From contig NZ_CP018022.1 of NCBI RefSeq assembly GCF_001886495.1, positions 1,054,001-1,118,000 on the forward strand: 64,000 nt of DNA, read 5' to 3'. The notes under the pieces were generated by a model that was not told the DNA's origin, did no database searches, and saw only the letters and a list, made by a program, of their open reading frames with translations. A program made the translations under genes and the position numbers. The DNA comes from Spiroplasma sp. NBRC 100390. GTDB lineage: Bacteria > Bacillota_I > Bacilli_A > Mycoplasmatales > Mycoplasmataceae. Positions 34,209 to 48,264 of the stretch are shown in pieces. How positions within the stretch are numbered: the stretch's first letter is position 1; every line of letters begins with the position of its first letter.

Positions 34209-35747
34209 TTATAAGATTGGTGCAACTAATTTTAAACATGTTAGTAATAACCGGTAACTTAATGGTTTATATTTAATCGGCCATTCATGTCATAAAATGG
34301 CATGTTTATAATCTCATTCCCATCGCGGAATAAAGTTTGCAACAACTACGGGGTCATAAATAACCGCTGTTGTTTGATGATCAGAAAAGAAACTGCGATA
34401 ATCTAAATTGCATGTTCCAATTACCGCAACTTCATCATCAAAAATTGCAATCTTATTATGATTAAACATATTATTCATCTCATAAATTTTTACACCATTA
34501 GCAATTAAATCTTTACAATAACTTTTCGTTAAATCTAACACAAAGATTTTATCTGTTAAACCAGGAATTGTTAAACGAACATCAACTCCTGCTCGTGCTG
34601 CTAAAATCAAGGCTTGAATAACTTCATTTGGCGGAATAAAATATGGTGTTGATAATCAAATTCTTTTTCGTGCTTTATTAATTAACGAAATATATAATTC
34701 TTCAGTAATTGAATGATCAATACTAGGACTATGATTAACAATTTGCAAATGTGATTTTCCACTAATATTATATTTTTTTTCAGCAAGAATATTTGGTTCT
34801 AATTCGGTAATTTTTTCATGCCGTTTTGTCGCAAAGTACCAATCATCTGCAAAAATAACTTCTAAACCACGAACAGCTTCTCCTTCAATACGGACCTGCG
34901 TATCATGAAAAATCCCAAATTTTCATGATTGATCAGCGTACAAATCAGCTAAATTAATTCCCCCCGTGTAGCCAATTAAACCATCAATAATAACATCTTT
35001 TCGATGATTACGATAATTCGCATTCCCGCTAATAAAAGGCGTAATAATTGGTAAATACTTATGAACACGAACCCCGGTTTTCATTAATTTTTTAATACTT
35101 TTTTTACTAATTTTAAAATAACTACCAACATGATCATAAATCATATAAACACGAACCCCGGTTGTAATTCGTTCTTTTAAAACTGCTAAAAATGATTCAA
35201 ATAGTTCACCATCAGCAACAATAAAATAAGTTAACAAAATATATTCTTGGGCTTCTTGCAAATCAGTTAGTAATGATTTAAAAACTCGTGTCCCATTCGT
35301 TAGAATTTCAATTTTATTATTTTGATATAATGGTTTACTGGCACTATGCATTAATAACTCAACAACATTACCAAATTTTTGTTCAGGACTGGTGTATGCT
35401 GCTAAGCTCTTTTTGTTTTTTTCAGTATACATATCATATTCTATTTTATTTAAATGATTGTATAATAATGATTTTTTATTTGAATAGTGATATTTTCGAC
35501 CAAAAAAAACATATGAGCACAACCCAATAAAGGGAACAAAATTAATAAAAATAATTCAAGAAAATTTAACTTCATAACGCCGTTTTGAAAAGAAGAAAAA
35601 GAATGAAAAAATTAAATCAATAATAACAATTGCTAAAAAAATATATAAAAATTTTAGGTTAAGAATAACAGTTACCACAATTAAGCCCATAATTGCCATC
35701 CCAAATAAAAAAATCATTGATAAAATAATTTTTAATCAATTTTTCAT
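34209..35747 (-). CDS. cls: Cardiolipin synthase
   Basis: Membrane enzyme that joins two phosphatidylglycerols into cardiolipin. 512 residues: two or three N-terminal transmembrane helices (about 5-75), then two phospholipase-D domains. The first HKD motif is HRKDVIIDG with NYR just before it, the second is HNKIAIFDDE followed by GTCNLDYRSF. The start at 35747 follows AAAGGGGAAA. TGA codons supply many Trp residues, including at DQSWKF and RWEWDY. A monocistronic gene downstream of tRNA-Ser. Confidence 0.95.
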
Positions 35748-35799
35748 TATGTTTCCCCTTTATTGCACAATCTTAATATGTACATTATACCAATAATTT

Positions 35800-35830
35800 A
35801 AAAAGAGTTATAGACATTATAACTCTTTTT
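35800..35830. terminator. Hairpin between tRNA-Ser and cls
   Basis: 12-bp stem (35801-35812 with 35818-35829), loop GACAT; probably ends the tRNA-Ser transcript. Confidence 0.7.
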
Positions 35831-35861
35831 TGTTTCTTTTTAGTTTAAAATCAATAATTAA

Positions 35862-35952
35862 TGGCGGAACAGGAGAGACTCGAACTCTCGCGCCGGTTAC
35901 CCGACCTAACACCTTAGCAGGGTGCCCTCTTCACCAACTTGAGTACTGTTCC
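35862..35952 (-). tRNA. tRNA-Ser (GCU)
   Basis: GGAACAG/CTGTTCC acceptor stem, encoded CCA, long variable arm, anticodon loop CTGCTAA giving GCU (AGC/AGU codons). Confidence 0.93.
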
Positions 35953-36022
35953 AAATCGATACCTTATATATTATACAAAAGATATCATTTTAAACAAGTA
36001 AAAATAGTTATTTTCTAAAAAA

Positions 36023-37609
36023 CTAACCAATTAAGATATTTTCTTCAACATAACTATATTCTTTTTCCCCAGTTCCACGAATTGAAACTAATAATGTTGA
36101 TGAAACTCCCAATTGTCCAATAAACATTAGTAAAATTAACACTAAAGTACTTAAAACCCCTAAATGATATAACTCAGTAAAGCCTAAAGTACTTAATCCC
36201 GTTGTTCCAAAAGCACTACAAATTGTAAAGAAGGCGTTTAAAACATCAATATTAGGATTCTCAGCACTAATGCAAATAATAGCCCCCATAATTAGAGCAC
36301 CTGAAATTGTTGTTACAACTAATGCTCGTTTGACGGTTTCATTTGGAATTTTCCGTTTAAAAACATTAACACTATTATTATTCCGAATGATGGATCAAAT
36401 CGTAATAATAATAACCGCTAAAGTTGTTGTTCGAATCCCACCAGCAGTTGATGATGGTGCTGACCCAATAAACATCATAACGGACATTACAATTCTTGAT
36501 CCTGGTAAAAATTTACTCATATCAACTGTTGAATATCCAGCATTTCTAGTTGACATTGTATTAAAGAAAATATTCATAAACCCATTTCAATTAGAAGTTG
36601 AATTTCGTAAAATGGTTTCAATGTATGGTCCGTTAACCCCCGCGGTTGCATTAAGATTAGTAAACTCAATTAATCAAACACTTAAAACCCCCACAATTGA
36701 TAATCCGACATAAGTTATTAAATTAATTTTTGTAAATAAAGTAAATTTAGCATGTTCTTTGCGTCGTCAAGCCACAAACTTACGTTTTAAATCGTAAAAA
36801 GTTGGAAAACCTAATCCACCAATAACAAATTGAAACATAAAGACAAATTGCATAAAATAATTACTATTATAAGGCATTAATGATGAATTCCCAATAATAT
36901 CAAATCCCGCATTATTAATTGAAGATATTGAGTGAAAAATTCCACTTCATAAACTTCGTCAAAAATTATGGTAGGTCACATTATCAATCATATATTTTCC
37001 TTCAATTGATGCTGATGAAAAATAAAAATTACAAAATAATAAGATGGCACCAAAACACTCCAAAATAATTAGAAAAATAAAACTATTTTTAATTAAATCA
37101 ATGGTATGTCCAAAATTACTACTTCCACGTTCACCTTGTACCAACATTTTATCTTTAATTGAAATACGTCGTCCTAATCAAACAAAAATCATGATTTTAA
37201 AAGTAACAATCCCAAAACCACCAGTTTGAATTAAAATTAAAATTATTAATTGTCCTCAAAAACTATAATCTGCCGCTGGATTACTAATTGTAATTCCTGT
37301 ATCAGAAAAAGCACTTAAAGCAGTAAATAATCCCACTAAATAATTTCATGAAAAATTATAGGTTCCTAAAATATTTCCATATCCATCACGAACCACCCGA
37401 TTAACATTATTAACAAAACCCGGAATTGATAACAACAATCCCCCTAAAAAAACAATTAAAATATAAACTAAAAACAATTTTCCCGCTATCTTTGAGAAAG
37501 GTAACCAATGGCGACGACGTGTTAATGGTGCTCCTGGGTCATTACTACGTTGCCGCTTACTATCGTTTTTTCTTTTAAAAATATTTTTAAAATATAACTG
37601 AGAAAACAC
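36023..37609 (-). CDS. ktrB: Potassium uptake channel subunit KtrB
   Basis: TrkH/KtrB superfamily K+ translocating subunit; 528 residues with about 10 hydrophobic segments in four M1-P-M2 repeats. P-loop filters are visible as SAFSDTGITI and, in the last repeat, SAFGTTGLST. The start is GTG at 37609, preceded by GAGGGG; no ATG serves. The basic Asn/Arg-rich N-tail (about 45 residues) is cytoplasmic. It is divergently arranged with ktrA, its regulatory partner. Several TGA Trp codons. Confidence 0.93.
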
Positions 37610-37657
37610 CCTTTACGCCCCTCTTTCATTAATATTATATACTACAAGTACTAATTA

Positions 37658-37685
37658 TTGCTAATAATAAAAAAAATAGTATAAT
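37658..37685 (+). promoter_or_regulatory. Promoter of ktrA
   Basis: TTGCTA, a 16-base spacer, then TATAAT; 26 bases upstream of the ktrA ATG. Confidence 0.65.
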
Positions 37686-37711
37686 TAAAGTTGCAATAAG
37701 GGGGGCATTTA

Positions 37712-38413
37712 ATGGCACGAAGAAAAAGTTTTGCAATTATTGGACTAAATAACTTTGGTCGTTCAATTATTGAAACATTAATTGTACGAAAACAACATAT
37801 TATGGTTTTTGATGTTGATCAAGCCAAAGTTAATAATATGATTGCTAGTTATGACCAAGTTGATGGTGTTGCACTAGATTCAACGGTTAAAGCAAATTTA
37901 ATTGAACAAGGATTAGATCAATATGATACCATAATTGTTACCATGGCAAGTAATATTGAAGCTAGTGTTTTAACCATCATTGGATTGCAAGATATTGGCA
38001 TTACAAATATTATTGCAAAATCAAAAGATATTCGTCATACACGAATTTTAAAAGCACTAGGAATTACTAATATTGTCCAGCCTGATACTATGGCTGGAAG
38101 TATTACTGCAACTAAAGCAATGTTTGATATTGAAATTGAAATCCAAACTGTTGATGAAAACTATGCATCATTAACTATTCAAGTAAGTGACCCAAGTATT
38201 GAAGGACAATCACTATCTGATTTACGTTTCATTAATAATAAAGATTATAATATTGTTTATGTTAAACGTAAAGGACGAGTTATTTTACCAGGAGATGTTG
38301 ACACAATTAAATTAGATGATGAATTATTATTTATTGCTAAAATCAGTGCAATTAATGATTTAACTATTAAACTACAAAAAATTGATCATGAATATGAAAA
38401 AGATGGTAAATAA
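37712..38413 (+). CDS. ktrA: Potassium uptake regulatory subunit KtrA
   Basis: Cytosolic gating ring protein of Ktr K+ uptake, 233 residues. RCK_N Rossmann domain with the nucleotide-binding GLNNFGRSI (a variant of GxGxxG), the acidic VFDVD after strand 2, and VTMASNIEASV. The C-terminal RCK_C part begins near SLTIQVSDPSIEGQS. It binds ATP/ADP (and in relatives c-di-AMP) to control KtrB. RBS GGGGGG lies 6 bases before the ATG. Confidence 0.95.
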   Translation: MARRKSFAIIGLNNFGRSIIETLIVRKQHIMVFDVDQAKVNNMIASYDQVDGVALDSTVKANLIEQGLDQYDTIIVTMASNIEASVLTIIGLQDIGITNIIAKSKDIRHTRILKALGITNIVQPDTMAGSITATKAMFDIEIEIQTVDENYASLTIQVSDPSIEGQSLSDLRFINNKDYNIVYVKRKGRVILPGDVDTIKLDDELLFIAKISAINDLTIKLQKIDHEYEKDGK

Positions 38414-38423
38414 CCATCTTTTT
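38398..38423. terminator. Bidirectional terminator between ktrA and gatB
   Basis: Stem AAAAGATGGT/ACCATCTTTT around the ktrA stop codon, T-rich in both directions. Confidence 0.8.
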
Positions 38424-39866
38424 TTATTTCCCTAGTTTTCCGATAATTAATTCAAGCACTACTTGTTGACCAATTTCAGGAGCAACTTGCCCTTTCGTTA
38501 ATTTCATTAATTCCCCCATAAAGAACTTAATAACCCGTTCTGGTCGTTGGTCATATTGTTCTAACATCGCCAAATTACGATCAAAAACTGGTTTAATAAT
38601 TGCTTTAATTTCTGCTGGGTCACTAACTTGTTTTAATCCTAAATCAGCAACAATTTTTGCTGGTGGATAATCCTCTGCTAAAATTCGTTGTAGTACTGTT
38701 TTTGCTTGTTTATTAGAAATTACATTTTTGGTAATTAGATTAATCATTGCTACTAAATTTTGTGGTGTTAATGCTGTTTCTATTAATGTTAAATTTTTTT
38801 GATTTAAATAAGCCGCAACTTCACCAGTTAAATAATGAACAATTGTTTCATACTGTGATGATAGTTTGATTGCTGCTTCAAAAAAAGTCATTAAATCATA
38901 ATCTTGTAAAATAATATCGACATCAGTCGCCTTTAAATTTAATTCGGTTAAATAACGTTGGCGTTTTGTTGCTGGTAACTCTGGCATCTTACTTAAAACA
39001 TTTTTAATTCAAGTTGCAGATAATTGAATTGGAAAAATATTTGGTTCTGAAAAATACTTATAATCAGTTGCATCAGTTTTTTTTCGCATTAAAATAGTTG
39101 TTTTTGTTTTTTCATCAAAACGACGAGTCTCTTGTTCAACTGTTTGTCCCATTAATAGAATTTCAGTTTGTCGTTTAATTTCATATTCAATTGCTTTTTC
39201 AACATTAGCAATTGAATTTAGATTTTTTAACTCTACCTTATTTCCAAAGGTTGAAACACCAACCGGGCGTAATGAAATATTAACATCACAACGAAGTGAA
39301 CCTTCATTCATTTTGGCATCACTAACTTGGGTATAAATTAAAATTTCTCGTAGCGCTTCTAAATACTTTCGAACTTGGAATCCTGATCGTAGCACTGGCT
39401 CTGTAACAATTTCAATTAAACCAATCCCAGCACGGTTATAGTCTAATAAAGTTCCAACATCTTCGTGTAATTGCTTGGCCGTATCTTCTTCAATGTGCAA
39501 ACGTTCAATTGCAATTCGTAATTGTGTTCCATCCTCATCAATAATTGTTAAATGACCATTACGCCCAATTGGATAGTACTGTTGAGTAATCTGAAATCCT
39601 TTTGCCAAATCGGGGTAATAATAATTTTTTCGATCAAATTGAACAATTGGATCAATCGTTAAATTCAGGGCTTGACAAGCAAGCAATGCTAATTCAACGC
39701 CTTTTTTATTAACTGTTGGCATCACACCGGGATAACCCGCATCCATTATATTAACCATACTATTAGGTTTTGCACCATAAGTAACGGGTCCCGCTGAAAA
39801 CATTTTTGTTTTAGTTTTTAACTCAACATGATTTTCAATTCCAATTATTACTTCAAAATTAACCAT
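38424..39866 (-). CDS. gatB: Asp/Glu-tRNA amidotransferase subunit B
   Basis: GatB of the GatCAB complex that converts misacylated Glu-tRNA-Gln (and Asp-tRNA-Asn) to the amide form; 480 residues, normal length. N-terminal cradle with GIENHVELKTKTKMFS and DRKNYYYPDLAKGFQ; C-terminal helical YqeY-like domain ends near GKLGK. The start at 39866 is set by AAGGAGGG; the gatA stop lies inside the first codons, so they are coupled. It lies last in ligA-gatC-gatA-gatB. Confidence 0.97.
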
Positions 39867-41331
39867 TGTTTTTCCCTCCTTCTGGAGCAACGTTATTCTT
39901 AATTCCAATTATTTCTTCTATTAGTAAACTAGCATTAAAGACCTTTTGGTCGGCAAAAGGAGCAGCATTAACATTAATTCCAATTGGCATATGATCAACA
40001 AAAGCAAGTGGTAACGTCAAAGAAGGATTCCCCATTAAATTAGCTAAAACCAATAAATCATCAACATAATTTTCCAACTCCGCTTCAGTTAAAATTTGAT
40101 CTTTAATAGCACTAATCTTTGGTGCAATACTTGATGCTGTTGGTAATAATAAAATATCATATTCCTTAAAAACTGCCATTAAAGCGTCAACAATTAACCG
40201 GCGAACTCGTTTTGCTTTTAAAAACAAAAGAGTTTGGTTCTCTTTTGATAAGGCATATGAACCAATTACATATCGACGTTTAACAACATGCCCAAAACCT
40301 TCTGTTCGCGAATTCATCATTACTGCTTCATAACTATCCCCATCAACTCGTGTTCCAAAATTGATTCCATCCAACATTGAATGACTACTTACTGCTTCAG
40401 CAAAGGAAATTACCATGTAAACCGGTAATAATGCTTTTAACAAATCTTCTGAAAAATCAATTGCATTAACGACAATTCCTTGTGCTGCTAATTGGGCGTA
40501 TAAATTATCAAAATGAGTTTTAATTTCTACTGGTAACACTGAATGTGCATTTTTTAAATAAGCAAATTTTTGGTTTTTAACTGCTGGTGATAAATTTTTA
40601 AAATAGTTTTGTTCCTTACTTTTTAATGAAGTAGCATCTTGATGATCCTCTTGCGCTAAATAGTCAAAAACAATTGCGCTGTCTTCCACAGTTCGGGTAA
40701 AATAGCCCACTGTATCTAATGATGGCGCATAAGGAAAAACACCATAACGTGAAATTAGTCCGTAAGTTGGTTTAAAACCAACAATCCCACAATAACCTGC
40801 TGGTTTACGAACCGAATCACCAGTATCTGTTCCTAAAGCAAAAGGGACTACTCCCGCAGCAACCAGTGCTGCTGAACCTGATGATGATCCCCCTGTGATG
40901 CGGGTTAAATCTCACGGATTTAAAACATCACCAGTTAGCGCATATAGTCCATGTCCTCCCATACCAAGTTCATCTAGTGCACTTTTCCCTAACAAAATAC
41001 TATTATTTTGTTTTAAAATATTAGTTACTGTTGACTCATAAGTTGGTACAAAATTTTCTAAAATTTTTGAACTTGCTGTTGTTTTAATTCCTTTTGTTGC
41101 AAAATTATCTTTTGCAAAATATGGTAAGGCAAATAAATAATTATCTGTTGGAACTGGCAATTGATCTAATTCTAACGCTAAAGCTGTTGCTTCTGCTGTT
41201 AATTCAGTGACTGTTGCATTTAAAACTTGGTGTTTAGCTAAATTAGCAAAAGCTTCTTTAACAATTTGTGAAGGTGTAATTTTTTTAGTTACCAAAAGTT
41301 GATGTAATTCTTTTATTGAATAATGTGTCAT
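39859..41331 (-). CDS. gatA: Asp/Glu-tRNA amidotransferase subunit A
   Basis: Glutaminase-type amidase subunit; 490 residues. The Ser-cisSer-Lys triad is visible: Lys in LPYFAKDNF, and the Gly/Ser-rich TGGSSSGSAALVAAG holding the two serines, followed by LGTDTGDSVRKPA. It releases ammonia from glutamine for GatB. It starts 1 base after the gatC stop. TGA encodes Trp at NPWDLT. Confidence 0.97.
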
Positions 41332-41332
41332 G

Positions 41333-41626
41333 TTATTTTACCACCTTATTAATTACAATATAATCATTCATTGTTTTTGGTGCCACCGCTAAAATTTCCG
41401 TTTGGGAAGAAACAATAACTTCCTCATCTTCACGTAAATAATCAACAGTTAATTCAAACGGAAAATGCATTGAATGAACATTTGTTGTATCAATTTTTTG
41501 TACTAAATCCATTTGTTGTAAGATAACATCAAACTCTTTACTTAACTTTGTTAACTCTTCATCTTTTAAATCTAACATAATATCATTTGCTAATAAACGT
41601 AAGTCCTCTTTCGTAATTCTTGCCAT
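41333..41626 (-). CDS. gatC: Asp/Glu-tRNA amidotransferase subunit C
   Basis: 97-residue belt subunit that stabilises GatA-GatB. The N-terminus ITKEDLRLLANDIMLDLKDEE and the later MHFPFELTVDYLREDE match GatC. AAAGGAGGAATAGT precedes the ATG and overlaps the ligA stop. Confidence 0.92.
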   Translation of the reverse strand: MARITKEDLRLLANDIMLDLKDEELTKLSKEFDVILQQMDLVQKIDTTNVHSMHFPFELTVDYLREDEEVIVSSQTEILAVAPKTMNDYIVINKVVK

Positions 41627-41627
41627 A

Positions 41628-43631
<2,004 letters not shown>

Positions 43632-43641
43632 AATTTCCTCC

Positions 43642-45267
43642 TTATTTTATTACTTTTAATTTGCGCTCATTATGGGGAGGCAGGGTTGGTTTTTTCAAAT
43701 GTCACTTTTTAAATGGCTTAATTCGTAATGCATAAACACTAATATTTAAGGCAACTAATAACGCAACAATAAAGACTGTTGCATTATTTAATAATGCTTG
43801 GTCATTAAAAATTAAAATTAGAAAACGCCCCACTAATGGGTTAAAAAAAGTTACTGTTAAAAGCGATAGCATATTAATTGGTGTTTTTGCAACAAAATTT
43901 GGAATTTGTTCAAAAAATAATAATCAAATTAAAGCTAAACCCAGAAAAACAAACGAAATAATTAAGAAAATGATATTTGTTCACGGTTGAAAGCGCATCA
44001 GTTCTAACTGAACATATAATGCCGAAGCGATGTTTTCTAAAGTTCAAAAGTCCAAGTTATTTTCCCCCGTTGCTAAGACAACAACAACGGAAATTAAAGT
44101 AAAAATAACCGGAACCACAAATAATAATTTTTTGCGTCCAACATACATCATTAGTTCAATATCATGCACACGAGAATAATTTCGATATAATAATATTGAT
44201 AAAATTAACATTAATAAAAATAAGCCTAAGAAAATAAAAATTAATAAGAAATTTTTAATTTGCGCATTATAAAAAATAAAACATAATGTTGAAAATAAGG
44301 TAAATTTGACCATATCTTTCAAGAAATTAGTTTGATATTTTAGCATCGTAATCCATGTTGAAACATAAATAATAAATAACATAATATAGGACGCATCTCA
44401 CTCAAAAGTAATATAACTTGAAAAAATAATGCCAATAATCCATGGCATATTGCGGCTACGATATTCTTCATTAGTATAAATTGTCATTAGAATAAATGTT
44501 ACAAAAAATAGATTTGTTAACATGTTTTGCGGATGTCATGAATCATAACCAAAGTAATAAATTAATAATTTTGATGCTGATAAAACTAACAAAGATAATA
44601 ATCCAATTAAAAAGCGATTACTTTTTTTATTAGCAAAATTACTTAACAATGTTACAAAAATTGAAGCAAATAACATTGCATCTAAAATATTTAATAAATT
44701 TCAAATAATTTCACTCGGATCAATTCCCGTCATTACAAATCACATTGAAACATTAGTAAATCAAGAAAGAGAAGCTAAAGCTTGGGCATTGCCAACAATA
44801 ACATCCGGATTTAATTTAAAAACAATATTATTATCAACAGAATCATACTGATAAAAACTTAGAATATATGTGTTAGTAATGTTTAATCCGGACGGTGAAA
44901 TAAAATAATTTTTTAAATAATATAAAACCATGAAAACACCAAAGGCAACAAAAAAAATGGCATGGTTTCAATCTCATAAATTAATGTTAAACCAATAACG
45001 AATAAACAATAGCAAAAATAACGAATAAAGAATATTAATTGATAATAACGAATAAACTAAAATTATATATCGTAAATCAGTAATTAATTCCAACGGAATT
45101 AATAAAAAGGAAATTACAGCAAAATAAAAGAAAAAACCCATAATCATTCCAAAATAAATGTTCTTAGTTCGAATCTTTAAAATTTCTGCTAAAATTGCTC
45201 CTGTCGAAGAAAAAACTCAATAATAATATAAAAAAAAGGCAATCGCAATTAAAACTATTTTTGTCAT
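43642..45267 (-). CDS. Large polytopic membrane protein of unknown function (541 aa)
   Basis: About 13 hydrophobic segments spread over the whole length, few charged loops, and a short basic C-terminus. No transporter signature that I recognise. One extracytoplasmic loop (about residues 120-160) carries polar residues and several Asn. The layout resembles mollicute glycosyltransferase-like or mannosyltransferase-type membrane proteins, but no catalytic motif is visible. RBS GGGAGAAG supports the start. Its stop is inside the ligA ribosome site, so it heads the ligA-gatCAB transcript. Confidence 0.75.
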
Positions 45268-45336
45268 TTTATCTTCTCCCTTTCTTAACAATTATAGCAA
45301 AAACGCAATAAAATATTAGGTATCTTCCAAAAATAA

Positions 45337-45363
45337 AAGTGATTTTTAATTATAAAATCACTT
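45337..45363 (-). terminator. Terminator of crr
   Basis: 10-bp stem AAGTGATTTT/AAAATCACTT with an A/T loop, 18 bases past the crr stop on the minus strand. Confidence 0.75.
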
Positions 45364-45380
45364 ATTACTGAACTTATTTC

Positions 45381-45866
45381 CTATTTAATAATAGCAATAA
45401 CTTCCCCCTGTTTTACTTTACCTTCTTTAACAATTGTAATTGTTTTACCATTCATTGTTTCTGGTGTAAACACAATTGGTGTATCTAAACTTGGTACTTT
45501 TTCTGCTTTTAAAACAGCTAAATCAACTTCACACAACAAGTCTCCTTGTTTTACATTATCATCTTGTTTCACTTTAATATCAAATCCTTTACCATCTAAT
45601 GAAACTGTATCCATTCCAATGTGTAATAACATTTCAACACCATTATTACTTTTAATTCCATAGGCATGCCCTGTTGGAAAAACGGTAATTAATTTTCCTG
45701 CAACTGGTGCAACAAAATTTCCTGCACTTGGTTTAATTGCTAAACCATCACCTAACATTTTTTGCGAAAATACTTCATCTTCAACTTTATCTAAGGCAAT
45801 AATTTCACCATCCACCGGGGCAATAATTTCAAGTTCTTTTGATTTTTTACTAAATAATCCCATCAT
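45381..45866 (-). CDS. crr: PTS glucose-specific EIIA component
   Basis: Soluble phosphocarrier of 161 residues. The active His lies in LLHIGMDTV, with a second invariant His in PTGHAYGIK. The phosphate passes from HPr to His of IIA and on to IIB domains. It is a stand-alone Crr-type protein like that of E. coli and many mollicutes. The start uses AAGGAGAAGAA before two ATGs (45866 or 45863). It is downstream of ptsI and a small membrane protein. Confidence 0.96.
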   Translation of the reverse strand: MMGLFSKKSKELEIIAPVDGEIIALDKVEDEVFSQKMLGDGLAIKPSAGNFVAPVAGKLITVFPTGHAYGIKSNNGVEMLLHIGMDTVSLDGKGFDIKVKQDDNVKQGDLLCEVDLAVLKAEKVPSLDTPIVFTPETMNGKTITIVKEGKVKQGEVIAIIK

Positions 45867-45947
45867 TTCTTCTCCTTATTCTTTAATCAGACAATGCTGC
45901 TGTATATAATTAGTATACTATAAATTAATTAAATTTACTTCCTATTT

Positions 45948-46235
45948 TTAAAACAAGGGGAAACCAACTAATTGATTAACTAAAACTAAAATTAAACCAA
46001 TTAAACAAAAAAAGCAGCATAAAAAAAGAATCAAATATTTATTTTTTTGAAAAGCAGCACGAACTGTTAATTTTTGTTTTGTTGTAAATCCATCATCATG
46101 TTTATTATGACGAGTTTTGCGTCAATGTCATCACCATCAACCACCACTAGCAATTGATAGCAGGGTAAATAATACAACTAAAACAATTAAAACTGGCACT
46201 GGAATATTACTTGCTTGCGCATTTAAATAAAACAT
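45948..46235 (-). CDS. Small two-helix membrane protein with Trp cluster (95 aa)
   Basis: An N-terminal hydrophobic helix (about 12-30) ends in WWWWHW, five Trp of which four are TGA-coded, then a basic loop and a second helix (about 66-90). The frame is invisible in the standard code. It lies between ptsI and crr in the same direction with a terminator after ptsI, so it may be expressed with crr or alone. A weak AGGTGAT stretch precedes the ATG. Family unknown. Confidence 0.65.
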
Positions 46236-46252
46236 TAAAATCACCTATTTAA

Positions 46253-46280
46253 TAAAAAATAACACTAATAGTGTTATTTT
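46253..46280 (-). terminator. Terminator of ptsI
   Basis: 10-bp stem AAATAACACT/AGTGTTATTT, loop AAT, 10 bases after the ptsI stop. Confidence 0.75.
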
Positions 46281-46289
46281 ATCAAAAAT

Positions 46290-48023
46290 TTAAACATTTA
46301 AAGCACTTTTTGTTGTTTTTTCCACTAAAGCTAATACTTCAGCAGCAGTTTGACAAGTTAAAGCCTTTGCTACTAATTGTTCCATCACCGGAACTTCTAG
46401 TTTACTAATAATTCGTCGTGCATTTAAAATACTTGTTGCTGACATTGAAAAGTAATCTAATTTCATTCCCATTAAAAGTGGAATTGCTTGTTCTTCTCCT
46501 GCCATTTCACCACACATTCCGACTCATTTGCCTTCTTTATGCGCTCCATCAATAATTGTTTTAATTAAACGTAAAACTGATGGATTATATGGTTGATACA
46601 AATAAGCAACAAATTGGCTCATACGATCAGCTGCCATTGTGTATTGAATTAAATCATTTGTTCCGATTGAAAAGAAATCAGCATGTTTTGCGAACTGATC
46701 AGCCAACACCGCTGCTGATGGGATTTCCATCATCATTCCAATTTCAATATTATCAGCAACTTGATGTCCTGCTTTAATTAGATTTGCCTTTTCTTCTAAC
46801 GTAATTTCCTTTGCTGCTTTAAATTCATCAATTGTCGCAATCATTGGAAACATAATTCCAAGTTTTCCATGCACACTCGCACGTAATAAAGCTCGTAATT
46901 GTGTTCGAAAGACATTGGTTTTATCTAAACATAATCGAATCGCACGATAACCCAAAAATGGATTCATTTCTTCTGGAAATTTAAAATACGATAATTTTTT
47001 ATCTCCTCCAATATCTAACGTACGAATAATAACTGGTCGTTTTTGCATTCCTTCTAATACAACTTTATATGCTTCATATTGTTCATCTTCCGTTGGAAAA
47101 TGATCATTATCCATATATAAGAACTCACTTCTAAAAAGTCCAATTCCTTGACCACCATTGTCTAATACTCCTTGGACATCTTTTGGGGCCCCAATGTTAC
47201 CTTCTAAAACAAATTTTTCGTATCCATCTTTTGATACCGTGGGTTTATCTTTAAAAGCTAATAATTCTTGTTGCAATTGGAAAAACTTTGTTCTTTCTGC
47301 AGTTCAAGTTTTAACTTCATCACCTGATGGTGCTAAAATAACTTCTCCAGTTGTTCCATTAATCATCATCGCTTCATTATGTTTTGCTTGTTTTGTGACA
47401 TCTTTTAGTCCTAACACAGCCGGAATTTCTAAACTACGGGCCATAATAGCAGCATGACTAGTTCTTCCCCCCATGTCACAACTAAATCCTTTTGCAAATT
47501 TAGGATCTAATTGTGCCGTTTGTGATGGCGTTAAATCTTCTGCCACAATAATAACTTCTTCATTAATTGTTGCTAAATCTAACACTGGCACATTTAAAAT
47601 ATATTTAATTAACCGATCAGTTACATCTTTAATATCTGCTGCTCTTTCTTTAAAGTATGGATCATCCATTCCAGCAAACATTGCAATAAATTTTTGTGCA
47701 ACAGTATGAATTGCATATGCAGCATTGTTTTTATCATTATTAATCATGTTTTTTGCTTCATCAATCATCGCTGGATCATGTAAAATCTGACTATGAGCTT
47801 CAAAGATCGCCGCTTTTTCTGCTCCTAATTTCAATAAAGCAATTTTCTGTAATTTTTCAATATCAGTATTTGCCTTCTTCATCGCCGTTTCTAAACTTTT
47901 AATTTCACTAGTTGGATCAGAAACCGTATTATTTGAAATCTCATATTTTGGTTCTTCTAATTTAAAAACTTTTGCAATTGCAATTCCATTACTAGCACCT
48001 ATTCCGTGCAGTTTTTTTGACAT
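46290..48023 (-). CDS. ptsI: PTS enzyme I (phosphoenolpyruvate-protein phosphotransferase)
   Basis: First enzyme of the sugar PTS: transfers phosphate from PEP to HPr. 577 residues, normal length. The phosphorylated His is in [14 protein letters not shown] (about residue 190); the PEP-binding barrel has [10 protein letters not shown] and the second signature near MMEIPSAA...[13 protein letters not shown], and a Cys is placed in [12 protein letters not shown] Trp joins ORF pieces at KTWTAE and SRWVG-type positions. The promoter has TATAAT at 48065-48070 and two direct repeats just upstream. Confidence 0.97.
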
Positions 48024-48064
48024 AATAAAAATTCCTCACTTCTCTTTCTACTAAAACTATTTTT

Positions 48065-48124
48065 ATTATATACTGAAAATTAGAAAATTGCTGTAATTTA
48101 AGCATAGTTTTCAAATTGCTGTAA
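48065..48124 (-). promoter_or_regulatory. ptsI promoter with two direct repeats
   Basis: TATAAT (48065-48070, minus) lies about 42 bases before the ATG. AAATTGCTGTAA occurs twice (around 48085-48096 and 48113-48124), 28 bases apart, covering and preceding the -35 area. Confidence 0.45.
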
Positions 48125-48264
48125 CATTGTTTTAAACAACAACATTATGACATCAAATGAACATTTGAATATTACCAAGTTAAAATAATTTTAATAGCGT
48201 AAAATTTGTAAATTATTTTACTGAAACAAAGGCATAACTACCAATAATTTAATTCTTTTTTATT

